The notes beneath the pieces were generated by a model that saw only the letters and a program-made list of their open reading frames with translations, was not told where the DNA came from and did not search any database. Below, piece by piece: positions 1 through 9,695 of a stretch of 64,000 bases of DNA. Source of the stretch: Mycolicibacterium porcinum (GTDB lineage: Bacteria; Actinomycetota; Actinomycetes; Mycobacteriales; Mycobacteriaceae); NCBI GenBank assembly GCA_002086835.1, contig MVIG01000018.1, positions 1 to 64,000 on the forward strand. The letters are read 5' to 3'. Position numbers and translations under genes: made by a program. Within the stretch, counting starts at the first letter, position 1. Each line of letters opens with the position of its first letter.

Positions 1-28
1 CACCCACCCACCCTGCCAAGATGGATCC

Positions 29-781
29 GTGACGTTCGACGAGTTGATCGAAGAGGCCGGTGCGGCGTCGGTCGACGGCTGGGACTTTTCGTGGCTGGAC
101 GGCAGGGCCACCGAGGCGCGGCCGTCGTGGGGCTATCAGGGGTTGATGAGCCGCCGGCTGGCGACGGTGTCCTCGGCGCTGGACATCCAGACCGGCGGAG
201 GTGAAGTGCTCGACGGAGCGACGACGTTCCCGCCGACCATGGCGGCCACTGAATCCTGGCCGCCCAACCTCGACCGCGCGACCCGGCTGCTCGGCCCCCG
301 CGGTGTCGTCGTGGTCGCCGATCCCGACGAGCCGCCGCTGCCGTTCGCCGATGCGGCATACGAGCTCGTTCTCAGTCGGCATCCGGCCACCGTGTGGTGG
401 GACGAGATCGCCCGTGTGCTCGCGCCCGGTGGCACCTATCTCGCCCAACATGTCGGACCGGCAAGCGTTTTCGAGCTGACCGAGTTCTTCCTCGGACCTC
501 AGCCGGAGGCTCGTCGGGCGCGCGATCCGGAAATCGAGGCCGCAGGAGCGCGGGCCGCGGGGCTCGAGATCGTCGACCTGCGTGCCGAACGGCTGCGGGT
601 GGAGTTCTTCGACATCGGTGCGGTGGTGTATTTCCTGCGCAAGGTCATCTGGATCGTGCCGGGCTTCACCGTCGCCGCCCACCGGGACCGACTGGCCGCG
701 CTACACCACCAGATCCTGACCGACGGTTCGTTCGTCGCGCACTCGTCACGGCACCTGATCGAGGCGCACAAGCCGAGTTGA
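29..781 (+). CDS. class I SAM-dependent methyltransferase
   Basis: A 250-residue protein with a Rossmann-type methyltransferase layout. The acidic strand VVVVADPDEPPLPFADAAYE (about residues 90-110) is followed by a post-II segment and the loop VLAPGGTYLAQHVGP, the usual motif III of class I enzymes. The canonical GxGxG loop is weak: only IQTGGGEVLDGA is seen. No transmembrane segment or signal peptide is evident. The GTG at 29 is the first in-frame start. The AraC regulator begins 16 bases downstream on the same strand, so the two may be co-transcribed. The substrate cannot be predicted. Confidence 0.8.
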   Translation: MTFDELIEEAGAASVDGWDFSWLDGRATEARPSWGYQGLMSRRLATVSSALDIQTGGGEVLDGATTFPPTMAATESWPPNLDRATRLLGPRGVVVVADPDEPPLPFADAAYELVLSRHPATVWWDEIARVLAPGGTYLAQHVGPASVFELTEFFLGPQPEARRARDPEIEAAGARAAGLEIVDLRAERLRVEFFDIGAVVYFLRKVIWIVPGFTVAAHRDRLAALHHQILTDGSFVAHSSRHLIEAHKPS

Positions 782-797
782 GCGTTACCCTACGGTC

Positions 798-1724
798 GTG
801 GACGCCCTCGTCGGACTGCTCGACGGCGTACGCGCGCGGGGCGCGTTCGTGCTACGGCTGCGCATGGATCCACCGTGGTCGCTCGCCATCCGCGACGAAG
901 CACCGCTGGCGCTGATCTGCCAGACCCGCGGCGACGCCGTGATCGTCGCCGACCGCAGCGGCACCTTCCGGTTGGGCGAGGGCGACGTCGCGCTGACCCG
1001 CGGCACCGAAAACTATGTCTTCGCAGACGATCCGGCCACCCCGCCGAGCGTCATCATCAATCCCGGGCAGCAATGCACGACCGTGTCGGGTGAGGATCTG
1101 CATTTCGAGATGTCGCTGGGCCTGCGCAGTTGGGGCAACAGCGCACGCGGGGCATCGGAGTCGATCGTCTGCGCGTACGAGGGCCACAGCGAGGTCAGCG
1201 CCCGGCTGCTCGAAGCGTTGCCGACGATCCTGGTGTTGCGCGCGGACGAGTGGGACACCCCGCTGATCGAGCTGCTGTCGATCGAGGCCGGCCGCGACGG
1301 CCCCGGGCAGGAGGCTTACCTCGACCGCCTGCTCGACCTGCTGTTGATCGCCGTGCTGCGCGCGTGGTTCGACCGCGACGGCAACGCGCCGGCGTGGTGG
1401 CAGGCCGAACAGGATCCGGTCGTCGGGCCCGCGCTCAAGCTGATCTACAACAATCCGGCCCACCCCTGGACGGTAGCCAATCTTGCGGCAGCAGTGGGAT
1501 GTTCGCGTGCGGTGTTCGCCCGGCGATTCACCGATCAGGTCGGCGAACCACCGATCGCGTTTCTCACCGGCTGGCGCCTGGCGCTGGCGGCCGATCTGTT
1601 GCGCGGCAGTGACACCACGATCGCCGCGGTGGCCCGGCAGGTCGGGTATTCCACCCCGTTCGCGCTGAGCAGCGCATTCAAGCGGTCCTACGGGATCAGC
1701 CCGAATGAACATCGGGCGGTGTGA
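798..1724 (+). CDS. AraC-family transcriptional regulator with cupin sensor domain
   Basis: A 308-residue regulator. The N-terminal half has the beta-rich cupin_6 pattern of AraC regulators, running from DPPWSLAIRDEAPLALICQT through the FRLGEGDVALTRG turn. The C-terminal 100 residues carry the two helix-turn-helix motifs, WTVANLAAAVGCSRAVFARR and TTIAAVARQVGYSTPFALSS, and end with the family signature FKRSYGISPNEHR. The start is the GTG at 798. A target is not visible; the upstream methyltransferase and the convergent antiporter are candidates by position only. Confidence 0.9.
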   Translation: MDALVGLLDGVRARGAFVLRLRMDPPWSLAIRDEAPLALICQTRGDAVIVADRSGTFRLGEGDVALTRGTENYVFADDPATPPSVIINPGQQCTTVSGEDLHFEMSLGLRSWGNSARGASESIVCAYEGHSEVSARLLEALPTILVLRADEWDTPLIELLSIEAGRDGPGQEAYLDRLLDLLLIAVLRAWFDRDGNAPAWWQAEQDPVVGPALKLIYNNPAHPWTVANLAAAVGCSRAVFARRFTDQVGEPPIAFLTGWRLALAADLLRGSDTTIAAVARQVGYSTPFALSSAFKRSYGISPNEHRAV

Positions 1725-1775
1725 TCGCGAAAGTGACGCAATGGTCGCTGTCCGCGTGGCGCAACGACCGTGGCG

Positions 1776-2951
1776 TCACTCTCGTGATGCCGACGCCGAC
1801 GGCGCTGGCGGCGCACCTGCGGCCCGGCGCGCCGCCAGCGCCCCGGCGATCGATGTGGTGGCGATGGTCAGCAGTGCTCCGAGCATCAGGGCCGCGGGCT
1901 CGCCCGGTGCCAACAGGTGCTGCTCGGTGCCCAGCGTTGCGGCCGCGACCGGGACGCCCAATTGGGCGGCGGAGAACACCGCAAGTGTCATCGGCTGGCC
2001 GAACAACCGGCCCGCGGCGTGCGCGAGTACGGCGCCGAGGCCCAAAGCTGCACCGAGCGCGATGAATTCGGGATGGTCGCCGAGTTCGCGCACCTGTAGC
2101 GAGGCACCGAGCCAGACGAAGAACAACGGGGCGAAGAACCCGTCGGTGATGCCGAACAGCTGCCGGGCCAGCCGGCGGGGCTCCCCGATCGCCGAAACCA
2201 CCAGCCCCAGGGCGAAACCCGCCAGCATGATCGAGACGTGCGTGGCCAGCGCGACCGCCGACAGCCCGAACAGGAAGATCAGGCTGAAGCGGAGCTCGAG
2301 CGCGAACTTGTGTTTCTCGGAGTAGTGATGCAGGCGCCTGCGCAGCCCCCGCGCATAGGCCGCCCGAAGCACGAGGAACAGCACGGCCGCGCAGCCTGCG
2401 ATCGCCAGTGCCCCCATCGCCGCGCGCGGTGCGCGCTGGATGTCGATCACCAACGGCAGCAACACGATCGATGCGGCGTCGGCGATCGCGATCTGCGCCG
2501 TCACGGACAGCACGTGTGGTCCTTGCAGGCGCAGGCCGTCGATGACGGGCAGGGCCAGGGCGGCTGACGACGAGGCCATCACCACGGCGTAGAGCGCCGC
2601 GTGCCCGGTGCCGAACGCGTGGGCGATCACCACCCCGAGCACCGCTGCCACCGCGCCGACGAACACCGCCCGCAGCAGTGCCCTTGGGATCGCGCTGCGT
2701 AGCGTGGTGTCGCGGACCGGCACGTGGGTGCCGACGACGAACATCACCAGGGCGAAGCCGATGTTGGCCAGCAGGGTGAAGGTGGGGTCGGTGTGATCGA
2801 CGAGGCCGAACCCGGTTCTGCCGATCACGATCCCGGCGATGAGCTCGCCGATCACCACGGGGACGCGCAACCGGGGCACCGCGGCCAGAGCCGGTCCGGT
2901 CAGGCCGATGACCGCGACCAACGCGAGAGTGTCGAACCCGAACCCGGCCAC
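1776..2951 (-). CDS. cation/proton antiporter (CPA2-like)
   Basis: A 391-residue polytopic membrane protein with about 12 hydrophobic segments. It has the monovalent cation:proton antiporter fold, including the early motif PVVIGELIAGIVIGRTGFG typical of the KefB/Na-H exchanger superfamily. No C-terminal RCK or TrkA domain is present, so this is a short form with only the transport domain. The likely role is exchange of Na+ or K+ for protons at the inner membrane. The start is GTG at 2951. It reads convergently towards the AraC gene, with 51 bases between them, and its start lies 9 bases from the end of the carotenoid oxygenase gene. Confidence 0.88.
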   Translation of the reverse strand: MAGFGFDTLALVAVIGLTGPALAAVPRLRVPVVIGELIAGIVIGRTGFGLVDHTDPTFTLLANIGFALVMFVVGTHVPVRDTTLRSAIPRALLRAVFVGAVAAVLGVVIAHAFGTGHAALYAVVMASSSAALALPVIDGLRLQGPHVLSVTAQIAIADAASIVLLPLVIDIQRAPRAAMGALAIAGCAAVLFLVLRAAYARGLRRRLHHYSEKHKFALELRFSLIFLFGLSAVALATHVSIMLAGFALGLVVSAIGEPRRLARQLFGITDGFFAPLFFVWLGASLQVRELGDHPEFIALGAALGLGAVLAHAAGRLFGQPMTLAVFSAAQLGVPVAAATLGTEQHLLAPGEPAALMLGALLTIATTSIAGALAARRAAGAPPAPSASASRE

Positions 2952-2960
2952 CGGCTCACA

Positions 2961-4283
2961 TTAGGCGCTGATCCAGTTCCCGTGGAACCCGTAGGGCACG
3001 CGCCGCGGCAGTTTGATGGTCGCGACGGGCTTTCCGCCGAAATCCGAGGCATCCAGGATCACGAGGTCGCTGCCGTCACGCTCGGGGTTGTAGACGTAGC
3101 CGAGGTACCAACCGTTGCCCTCGTCGGCCGGACCCTCTCCGGGCACGAACACCGCCTCGCCCGGGCCACCGGATCCGAGTTCGTGTCGCACACCCGATCC
3201 CGTCGTGAGGTCGTGGCGGATCCAGGCGTTGTCGGCGACGGACACCGAGTACCGGGCCGGCACCCCGGCCAGCCGATCGTCGATGCGGGGGAACTCCACG
3301 CCGAGATCGTCGAGCTGACGTTCGCGGACGGTCCCGGCGACTAGGTCGATCCGCCACTCCCACAGCATCCCTTCGACATCGAACCCGCCGTCGTTGCGCC
3401 ACAGCTCGGGGTAGCGAACTGCCTGCAGCACAATCGAATTGTCATTCGGAGGGGTTGCCTCGTAACTATTCACGACGTGGAACACGTAGCACGGGTCGAT
3501 GTCGAACCAGCGGATCGGGGCGGCCGGATCGTCGCGACGCATGACACCGAAGCGGGCGCCGTAGTCGTCACTCCACCGGTACGGCATGTCGCCTTCGCCC
3601 TTGAGCGCGATGTCGAGGTCGAACACCACGGGCAGGTCCATGAAGATCACATGGTGGGCGGTCATCGCGAAGTCGTGCATCATGGTGTGCGCCTTGACAT
3701 CCACCGGCTGGTTGACGGTCAGCTCGCCGTTGACGTCAGCGCGGTGGTAGGTGACGTAGGGCTCGAAGATGCTGCCGTAGCCGAAGAAGTGCAACTCGCC
3801 GGTCGTCGGGCAGATCTTCGGATGTGCGGTCATCGAGTCGATCAGCTTGCCGCCGAAGTCGTAGGCGCCCACGGTTTCCAGATCGTTGGTGATCTCGTAG
3901 GGCAGCGAGGACTCCACCAGCGCCAGGGTCCGGCCCGCGTGGTTGACCACATGGGTGTTGGCGACCGCGGACCGCAGGTTGCGCGTGCCGTCCTTGTTGT
4001 ACAGCGGAAAGTCCTTGATGAAGCTGTCGGTTCGCACCCAGCGGTTGCGGTACCACTTGACGGCGCCGTTCTCGATGCGGATGCCGTGGATCATCCCGTC
4101 ACCGGTGAACCAGTGTTCGGTCGCCTGGCGCGGATTCGGGCCGTTGCGCAGGTACCACCCATTGAGTTCGGCGGGGATGGCGCCGTCGACGGGCAGATCG
4201 TATTCGGTGAGTTCGTCGGCGACCGGGGCGTAGTTGCCGCGCCGGAAGAAGTCGGTTTCGCCGATGGGCAGGGCTGACGTCAT
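2961..4283 (-). CDS. carotenoid oxygenase family protein
   Basis: A 440-residue non-haem iron dioxygenase of the carotenoid cleavage / lignostilbene family. Four histidines expected to bind Fe(II) are visible in TAHPKICPTTGELHFFGYG, MMHDFAMTAHHVIF, CYVFHVVNSYE and the C-terminal PYGFHGNWI. The N-terminal motif ELNGWYLRNGPNP is diagnostic of the family. The ATG at 4283 is chosen because the longer reading to 4343 would run into the divergent PadR gene. The substrate (apocarotenoid, stilbene or similar) is unknown. The divergent PadR regulator 58 bases away is the obvious candidate controller. Confidence 0.92.
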   Translation of the reverse strand: MTSALPIGETDFFRRGNYAPVADELTEYDLPVDGAIPAELNGWYLRNGPNPRQATEHWFTGDGMIHGIRIENGAVKWYRNRWVRTDSFIKDFPLYNKDGTRNLRSAVANTHVVNHAGRTLALVESSLPYEITNDLETVGAYDFGGKLIDSMTAHPKICPTTGELHFFGYGSIFEPYVTYHRADVNGELTVNQPVDVKAHTMMHDFAMTAHHVIFMDLPVVFDLDIALKGEGDMPYRWSDDYGARFGVMRRDDPAAPIRWFDIDPCYVFHVVNSYEATPPNDNSIVLQAVRYPELWRNDGGFDVEGMLWEWRIDLVAGTVRERQLDDLGVEFPRIDDRLAGVPARYSVSVADNAWIRHDLTTGSGVRHELGSGGPGEAVFVPGEGPADEGNGWYLGYVYNPERDGSDLVILDASDFGGKPVATIKLPRRVPYGFHGNWISA

Positions 4284-4308
4284 GCACCCAACGGTGACAT
4301 TCCACAAC

Positions 4309-4318
4309 TGACATGTCA
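4309..4318. promoter_or_regulatory. palindrome in the carotenoid oxygenase / padR divergent promoter
   Basis: TGACATGTCA is a perfect 10-base palindrome. It lies in the 58-base gap between the divergent starts at 4283 and 4342. Its position fits a PadR operator controlling both genes; binding is inferred. Confidence 0.45.
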
Positions 4319-4341
4319 ATAGTGGACTGTAGACTCCGGAC

Positions 4342-4860
4342 ATGAGTTTGCGGATGGCGGCACTCGGCCTGCTGGCCCAGCACCCCGGCAGCGGTTACGA
4401 CCTGCTCAAACGGTTCGAGAAATCGATGGCCAACGTCTGGCCCGCAACCCAGAGCCAGCTGTACGGCGAGCTCAACAAGCTGGCCCAGGCCGGCCTGATC
4501 GAGGTGTCGGCGATCGGCCCGCGCGGCCGCAAGGAGTACCGCATCACCCCCGCCGGCCGTACCGAACTGAAGCGCTGGATCACCCATCCTGCCGACGACC
4601 CGCCCGAGCGCAGCGCCGGGTTGCTACGGGTGTTCCTGCTCGGCGAATTACCCCGCGACCAGGCCCTGGACCACCTGGCGACACTCGCCGCCCACGCCGA
4701 CGCCGAGGTGGCGCGGCTCAAAGACCTGGAGGCAGCCATCCCCTGGTCCGACACCGACGAGGACCTCTACGGACACGCGGCCCTGGAGTTCGGCCTGCGC
4801 TTCAACGCCATGCAGGCGCAGTGGGCACGTTGGCTCACGAAGACTATCGACAACCGATAG
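4342..4860 (+). CDS. PadR-family transcriptional regulator
   Basis: A 172-residue protein with an N-terminal winged helix-turn-helix, starting LRMAALGLLAQHPGSGYDLL with the recognition region QSQLYGELNKLAQAGLI. The wing is GPRGRKEYRITPAGRTELKRW. The C-terminal half (about residues 95-172) is the helical Vir_reg/PadR C-terminal domain used for dimerisation. It is divergent from the carotenoid oxygenase gene, which it probably regulates. Effectors are typically small phenolic or lipophilic compounds, but none can be named here. Confidence 0.9.
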   Translation: MSLRMAALGLLAQHPGSGYDLLKRFEKSMANVWPATQSQLYGELNKLAQAGLIEVSAIGPRGRKEYRITPAGRTELKRWITHPADDPPERSAGLLRVFLLGELPRDQALDHLATLAAHADAEVARLKDLEAAIPWSDTDEDLYGHAALEFGLRFNAMQAQWARWLTKTIDNR

Positions 4861-4864
4861 ATTC

Positions 4865-4874
4865 CGATATATCG
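4865..4874. promoter_or_regulatory. CGATATATCG palindrome upstream of second padR
   Basis: A perfect 10-base AT-rich palindrome 56 bases before the second PadR start and just after the first PadR gene ends. This location suits autoregulation by the downstream PadR protein (inference). Confidence 0.45.
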
Positions 4875-4929
4875 TTGACGCATCGGAAGCGCGAACCGCG
4901 CTCCTCTACGACAACGAAGGATTTACTCC

Positions 4930-5655
4930 ATGACCCACCCGTTCAATTCACAGAACAGCGGCTTCGGATTCGTTCCGCTCGGCCGGGAAGAAGCTCGGAT
5001 GATGTTCCGGCAGGCCCGCACCGCCCGCCGCGACCTGCGCGAGCAGATGCGCGCACAAGCGGAGGCAGCTCGCGAGCAGGGCCTCGACCCCAATTGCCAG
5101 ACCGGATTCGGATTCGACCCGCGCGGCGGACGAGGCTTCGGTTTCGGCTTCGGGCCGGGAGGTCTCGGCGGCCCCATGGGCGGTCCGTTCGGCGGACACC
5201 GTGGCCGCGGCGGACGACGCGGACGGCGCGGCGATGTGCGGGCCGCCATCCTGACCCTGCTGGCCGAACGGCCCATGCACGGCTACGAGATGACGCAGGA
5301 GATCGCGACCAGGAGCAACAACCTGTGGAAGCCCAGCCCCGGCTCGGTGTATCCCACGCTGCAACTGCTGGTCGACGAGGGCCTGATCGTCCCGACCGAA
5401 TCCGAGGGCAGCAAGAAGACCTTCGAGCTGACCGACGAGGGCCGGCAGGCCGCGGCCCAGATCCAAACCCCGCCGTGGGCGCAGATCGCCGACGATGCCG
5501 ATCCCGCTGCGCTCAACCTGCATGCCGCCGTCAGCCAGTTGATGGCCGCGGTCGGCCAGTCGGCCTACGCCGCAGGCGAGGACCAGCAGCAACGCATCCT
5601 CGACGTGGTCAACAACGCCCGCCGCGAGATCTACCAGATCCTCGGCGAGGAGTAG
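4930..5655 (+). CDS. PadR-family transcriptional regulator with Gly/Arg-rich N-terminus
   Basis: A 241-residue protein. Residues 1-95 are low complexity: a basic helical stretch (EARMMFRQARTARRDLREQM) followed by a Gly/Phe/Pro/Arg-rich segment. The PadR winged helix follows from about residue 100 (RAAILTLLAERPMHGYEMTQ) with the recognition region GSVYPTLQLLVDEGLI and the wing GSKKTFELTDEG. The C-terminal segment is helical. The layout matches actinobacterial PadR proteins with disordered Gly-rich leaders. The palindrome at 4865-4874 is a plausible operator. The membrane protein gene starts 19 bases downstream. Confidence 0.9.
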   Translation: MTHPFNSQNSGFGFVPLGREEARMMFRQARTARRDLREQMRAQAEAAREQGLDPNCQTGFGFDPRGGRGFGFGFGPGGLGGPMGGPFGGHRGRGGRRGRRGDVRAAILTLLAERPMHGYEMTQEIATRSNNLWKPSPGSVYPTLQLLVDEGLIVPTESEGSKKTFELTDEGRQAAAQIQTPPWAQIADDADPAALNLHAAVSQLMAAVGQSAYAAGEDQQQRILDVVNNARREIYQILGEE

Positions 5656-5674
5656 CAGCCCGTAGGCTGCCCTC

Positions 5675-6358
5675 GTGAGCAGCCTCGTCACAACCATCGC
5701 GCCGGCCGTCGTCGCAGTCCTGACCGCGGCCGGCGCGGTCATCGGACTCGAATTCCGCGATGTCGACGCTTACGAGCGCCGGCGCGGCATCTGGCAGTGG
5801 CTTCTGGTGCTGCTCGCCGCCGCCGCGACACTGGGTGCCATCGGCTCGGCATCCGGCGTCGGAAGCTTCCTGGAGGCCACCGTGATGGCGGTGGTCGGCG
5901 TGGCCGCCGTGGTCCTCGCCCATGTGATGTGGCGCAGGCGGGTCCCCGACGCCGAGCCCCGGATCCAGGCCATCGCGACAGCCTCGGCCGCGTGCGCGGT
6001 CCTGTTGATCGCCGGCATCACCACGCTGACCTACACCGGCAACAAGGGCTGCCGCCAGGTCGATCCGCTGGTGCAGTCCAGCCTCGACAGCTGGGGCGCA
6101 CTGATGCCGACGATGCAGGGGAACCAGGGACCCACCGTCGGAGATTTCGCCGACTGGGCCAAGATCATTCGCGAGCAGGCCGACCAGGTGACCGACGGCG
6201 AGGTCGCGCAGCACGCGCACCGGATGGGTGAGCTGGCCGGCCAGATCGCCGAGTCCGTCAGGAACAACGACAAGGCCCAGCACGCCTTGCTCGGCAAGCA
6301 GTACGAAGACGAACTGCGGCCCATCCTGGTGAAGTGCCAGATCCAGGTGAAGCGCTAG
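5675..6358 (+). CDS. small polytopic membrane protein of unknown function
   Basis: A 227-residue protein with four hydrophobic segments in the first 125 residues, starting [21 protein letters not shown] roughly 100-residue soluble helical tail follows, containing two cysteines (NKGCRQVDP and VKCQIQ) that could pair outside the membrane. I do not recognise the family. The GTG at 5675 follows the PadR stop by 19 bases, so the two are probably co-transcribed. Its 3' end overlaps the convergent glpK end by 4 bases. Confidence 0.7.
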   Translation: MSSLVTTIAPAVVAVLTAAGAVIGLEFRDVDAYERRRGIWQWLLVLLAAAATLGAIGSASGVGSFLEATVMAVVGVAAVVLAHVMWRRRVPDAEPRIQAIATASAACAVLLIAGITTLTYTGNKGCRQVDPLVQSSLDSWGALMPTMQGNQGPTVGDFADWAKIIREQADQVTDGEVAQHAHRMGELAGQIAESVRNNDKAQHALLGKQYEDELRPILVKCQIQVKR

Positions 6359-7872
6359 ATCTCCACCCAGTCCAGGGTGCGTGACACCGCCTTCTTCCAG
6401 CCGGCGTAACCGGATCGGCGGGCCTCGTCGTCCCACTCGGAGCTCCAGCGCCTGCCCTCCTGCCAGTTGGCCCGCAGGTCGTCGGCGCTCTCCCAGAAGC
6501 CGACCGCCAGCCCGGCCGCGTATGCCGCGCCCAGCGCGGTGGTCTCGGCCACCACGGGCTTGACCACGTCGACCCCGAGCACATCCGCCTGGATCTGCAT
6601 GCACAGCGCATTGGCGGTGATACCGCCGTCGACCTTCAGAACCTCAAGGTGCACACCGGAATCGGCCTCCATGGCCTCCACCACGTCACGGCTCTGGTAG
6701 CAGATCGCCTCCAGGGTGGCCCGGGCGAGGTGCGCGTTGGTGTTGAAGCGGGACAGCCCGACGATGACACCCCGGGCATCCGAACGCCAGTACGGGGCGA
6801 ACAGCCCCGAAAACGCCGGGACGAAGTAGACACCGCCGTTGTCGGTGACCTGCCTGGCCAGCGCCTCGCTCTGCGCCGCACCGCTGATGATGCCCAGCTG
6901 ATCGCGCAGCCACTGCACCGCCGACCCGGTCACCGCGATCGAACCTTCAAGGGCGTAAACAGGTTTCGAGTCACCGAACTGATAGCACACGGTGGTGAGC
7001 AGACCGTTGTCCGAACGCACGATCTTCTCGCCCGTGTTGAGTAGCAGGAAATTGCCTGTGCCGTAAGTGTTCTTGGCCTCGCCCGGCTCCAGGCACACCT
7101 GCCCCACCATTGCCGCCTGCTGATCGCCCAGGATTCCCGTCACCGGCACCTGCCCGGCCAGGGGACCGTCGTCGCGGGTGATCCCGAACGACTCCGGGTA
7201 CGACGACGGCTTGATCTCGGGCAGCATCTGCCGCGGGATCGAGAAGAACGACAACAGTTCGTCGTCCCAGTCCAGGGTCTCCAGGTTCATCAACATCGTG
7301 CGGCTGGCATTGGTGACGTCGGTGACATGGACGCCGCCGCGGTAACCGCCGGTCAGGTTCCAGGTCACCCAGCTGTCAGCCGTGCCGAAGATCGCGTCGC
7401 CGTTCTCCGCATCGCGCCGCACCCCGTCGACGTTGTCGAGGATCCACTGGATCTTGCCGCCCGAGAAGTACGTCGCCGGCGGCAGGCCGGCCTTGCGCCG
7501 GATCACGTCACCGCGGCCGTCGCGGTCCAGCGCGGCGGCGATGCGGTCGGTGCGGGTGTCCTGCCAGACGATCGCGTTGTGGTACGGCCTTCCGGTACGG
7601 CGGTTCCAGACCAGCGTGGTCTCCCGCTGATTGGTGATGCCCAGCGCCGCGAGGTCGCCCGCCACGAGGTTGGTCTTGTTCAGCGCGGTCATGATCGCCG
7701 CGGAGGTCCGTTCCCAGATCTCGACGGGGTTGTGTTCCACCCACCCGGCCTTCGGCAGGATCTGCTGGTGCTCGAGCTGATGTCGCCCCACCTCGGCTCC
7801 GGCGTGATCGAAGATCATGCAGCGGGTGCTGGTGGTGCCCTGATCGATTGCAGCTACGAAGTCCGCGGACAT
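6355..7872 (-). CDS. glpK: glycerol kinase
   Basis: A 505-residue FGGY-family carbohydrate kinase of the usual glycerol kinase length. The N-terminal phosphate-binding motif [19 protein letters not shown], the glycerol-binding region [20 protein letters not shown] and the signature [13 protein letters not shown] are present, followed by [11 protein letters not shown] and the C-terminal ATP site [20 protein letters not shown]. It phosphorylates glycerol with ATP to sn-glycerol 3-phosphate in the cytosol. No glpF or glpD is adjacent, so it appears to be monocistronic. It is convergent with the membrane protein gene and divergent from a methyltransferase. Confidence 0.97.
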   Translation of the reverse strand: MSADFVAAIDQGTTSTRCMIFDHAGAEVGRHQLEHQQILPKAGWVEHNPVEIWERTSAAIMTALNKTNLVAGDLAALGITNQRETTLVWNRRTGRPYHNAIVWQDTRTDRIAAALDRDGRGDVIRRKAGLPPATYFSGGKIQWILDNVDGVRRDAENGDAIFGTADSWVTWNLTGGYRGGVHVTDVTNASRTMLMNLETLDWDDELLSFFSIPRQMLPEIKPSSYPESFGITRDDGPLAGQVPVTGILGDQQAAMVGQVCLEPGEAKNTYGTGNFLLLNTGEKIVRSDNGLLTTVCYQFGDSKPVYALEGSIAVTGSAVQWLRDQLGIISGAAQSEALARQVTDNGGVYFVPAFSGLFAPYWRSDARGVIVGLSRFNTNAHLARATLEAICYQSRDVVEAMEADSGVHLEVLKVDGGITANALCMQIQADVLGVDVVKPVVAETTALGAAYAAGLAVGFWESADDLRANWQEGRRWSSEWDDEARRSGYAGWKKAVSRTLDWVEI

Positions 7873-7890
7873 TCGTACATGATGGCCTAC

Positions 7891-8646
7891 ATGGCTCCCG
7901 ACCCCTCAGATATCGACCGGATGCCACGGGGCGGATTCCGTGCGTCGTGCCTGGACCGGTTGCTCGAAACCGATCGGTTGGAGTACCTGGACCGCGACGA
8001 CGTCGACGAATCCACCAAGACCCAGGTGATCGGGGCACTGGACTGGACCGGCCGGTTCTTCAAGAACCATCAGCGTTTCGCCGCGATAGCGCTCGATCTC
8101 GTCGCCGACGTACCCGATCCTCGGATCCTGGAGTTGGGTGCCGGGCACGGCGCCGTTTCGCGCCAACTGCTGGCCGATCACCCGTCGGCGCACGTCACCG
8201 TCACCGACGTCGACGCGGAATCGGTGGCCCGGATCGCCGCGAGTGACCTAGGCGGCCACCCGCGGGCCGAGGTCCGCCAGATGGACGCCACCGCGATCGA
8301 TGCCACCGACGGCAGTTACGACCTGGCCCTGTTCGCGTTGTCGTTCCACCACTTGCGCCCGGCGCAGGCCGCGCAGGTGTTCGCCGAGGGCACCCGGGTC
8401 GCCGACACCCTGCTGATCATCGACCTGCCGCGCCCGCCTGCTCCGCTGCACCTGTTGCGCCTTGCCACGATGCTGCCCGCTGCCGTGCTGTTTCCGTTCG
8501 CGCACGACGGTGTCATCAGCTCACTGCGCAGCTACAGCCCCTCGGCGCTGCGCAGCCTCGCCCGCCACGCCGACCCGTCGATCGAACTCACGCTGCGCAG
8601 CGGCCTGACCTCACCTCAGATCGTCATCGCAACGCGCGCAAGGTGA
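7891..8646 (+). CDS. class I SAM-dependent methyltransferase
   Basis: A roughly 251-residue protein with a clear SAM-binding motif [19 protein letters not shown]. The acidic strand [16 protein letters not shown], the [19 protein letters not shown] segment and the LSFHHLRP post-motif are also present. The reading frame has candidate ATG starts at 7879, 7882, 7891 and 7921, none with a convincing ribosome-binding site. 7891 is a compromise that leaves 18 bases to the divergent glpK start. The acceptor substrate is not predictable. Confidence 0.82.
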   Translation: MAPDPSDIDRMPRGGFRASCLDRLLETDRLEYLDRDDVDESTKTQVIGALDWTGRFFKNHQRFAAIALDLVADVPDPRILELGAGHGAVSRQLLADHPSAHVTVTDVDAESVARIAASDLGGHPRAEVRQMDATAIDATDGSYDLALFALSFHHLRPAQAAQVFAEGTRVADTLLIIDLPRPPAPLHLLRLATMLPAAVLFPFAHDGVISSLRSYSPSALRSLARHADPSIELTLRSGLTSPQIVIATRAR

Positions 8647-8652
8647 ATCGCG

Positions 8653-9681
8653 TCAGGCTCGCCTCTTGACCTGCGGCGCCACCGAGAAGAGGTCGGCCAC
8701 GGTCGAAGCCAGCTCCAGGAAGGCCTGCCGGGTCGGTCCAGCGAGGAAGCCGAGATCCACCTCGGCCCCTTCGGCGAGGTGATCGTCGAACGGGATCACA
8801 TGCAAGGCCCGCACCCTCGGCAGGAAATGGTTGGACAGCTGGCCCATGTCGAGCCCGAGCGCACCCGGCCGCGACGCGCTGACCACCACGATCGCCTTCG
8901 GCACCAGATGCGAATAACCGTTGCGCTCAAGCCAATCCAACGTGGCGAGCGCGCTTCGTGCCGAGTCGATGGCGGGCGAGGCCACGATCACGATGGCGTC
9001 CGCGGCGTCGAGCACGCCTGCCATCGCCGAGTGCACCAGCCCGGTGCCGCAATCGGTCAGGATGATGTTGTAGAAGCGCTGCAGCACACTCAGCACTCCG
9101 CGATAGTCGTACTCCGAGAAGGCTTCCGAGGTGGCCGGATCCCGTTCGGACGCCAGAATCTCCAGCCGGCTCGTGCTTTGCGACGTGTGACGCCGGATGT
9201 CCGAGTAGCGCGATATGCCGTCGTCCAGGAGCACATCGCGGACCGTGGACTCGCACTCGTTGGGGCCCCGCTGGGCCAGCGTGCCGAAATCAGGGTTGGC
9301 GTCCACCGCGATCACCCGGTCGCCGCGGGTCGCCGCCAGCGTGGCACCCAAGCCCACGGTGGTGGTGGTCTTGCCCACCCCACCCTTCTGGGACAGCAGG
9401 GCGATGTTGAACGGACCGCCGACCACCGGCTGGTTCACCCGGTCGATGAGCGACTTTCGGCTGGCCTCCTGCTCGGAGACCCCGGGGTTGATACCCGTCG
9501 CCCGGTAAACGGCCTTGCGCCAGCCCGATTTCGGGGTCGGCGCGGCACGGACCAGCCCCAGATCGCCGTTGCTCGGCACCACCGAGGGACGATGAATCGC
9601 CCCGTTCCCGGACTGGCTGGACGTGAACGGGGTCTGCTCCGGAGGCCCGAGCGTGAGGCGCTCGTCATCGCGGTCGGTCAT
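8653..9681 (-). CDS. EspI-like MinD/ParA-type ATPase (first copy)
   Basis: A 342-residue P-loop ATPase related to EspI (Rv3876) and Rv3888c of mycobacterial ESX loci. It has a roughly 85-residue polar leader, then a deviant Walker A (LLSQKGGVGKTTTT) with the signature lysine of the MinD/ParA/Soj class, an acidic AVDANPDFGTL strand and ILTDCGTGLVHSAMAG. The ATG at 9681 has GGAAGGAG just upstream and is preferred over the TTG at 9699. It lies 14 bases after eccA on the same strand. EspI has been linked to regulation of ESX-1 secretion; the role here is inferred. A longer paralogue is at 41036-42565. Confidence 0.88.
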   Translation of the reverse strand: MTDRDDERLTLGPPEQTPFTSSQSGNGAIHRPSVVPSNGDLGLVRAAPTPKSGWRKAVYRATGINPGVSEQEASRKSLIDRVNQPVVGGPFNIALLSQKGGVGKTTTTVGLGATLAATRGDRVIAVDANPDFGTLAQRGPNECESTVRDVLLDDGISRYSDIRRHTSQSTSRLEILASERDPATSEAFSEYDYRGVLSVLQRFYNIILTDCGTGLVHSAMAGVLDAADAIVIVASPAIDSARSALATLDWLERNGYSHLVPKAIVVVSASRPGALGLDMGQLSNHFLPRVRALHVIPFDDHLAEGAEVDLGFLAGPTRQAFLELASTVADLFSVAPQVKRRA

Positions 9682-9695
9682 GGCTGCTCCTTCCG

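Noticed and set aside
4284-4343. Longer carotenoid oxygenase start
   Set aside because: It would overlap the start of the divergent PadR gene and remove the promoter region; the family N-terminus fits the ATG at 4283.
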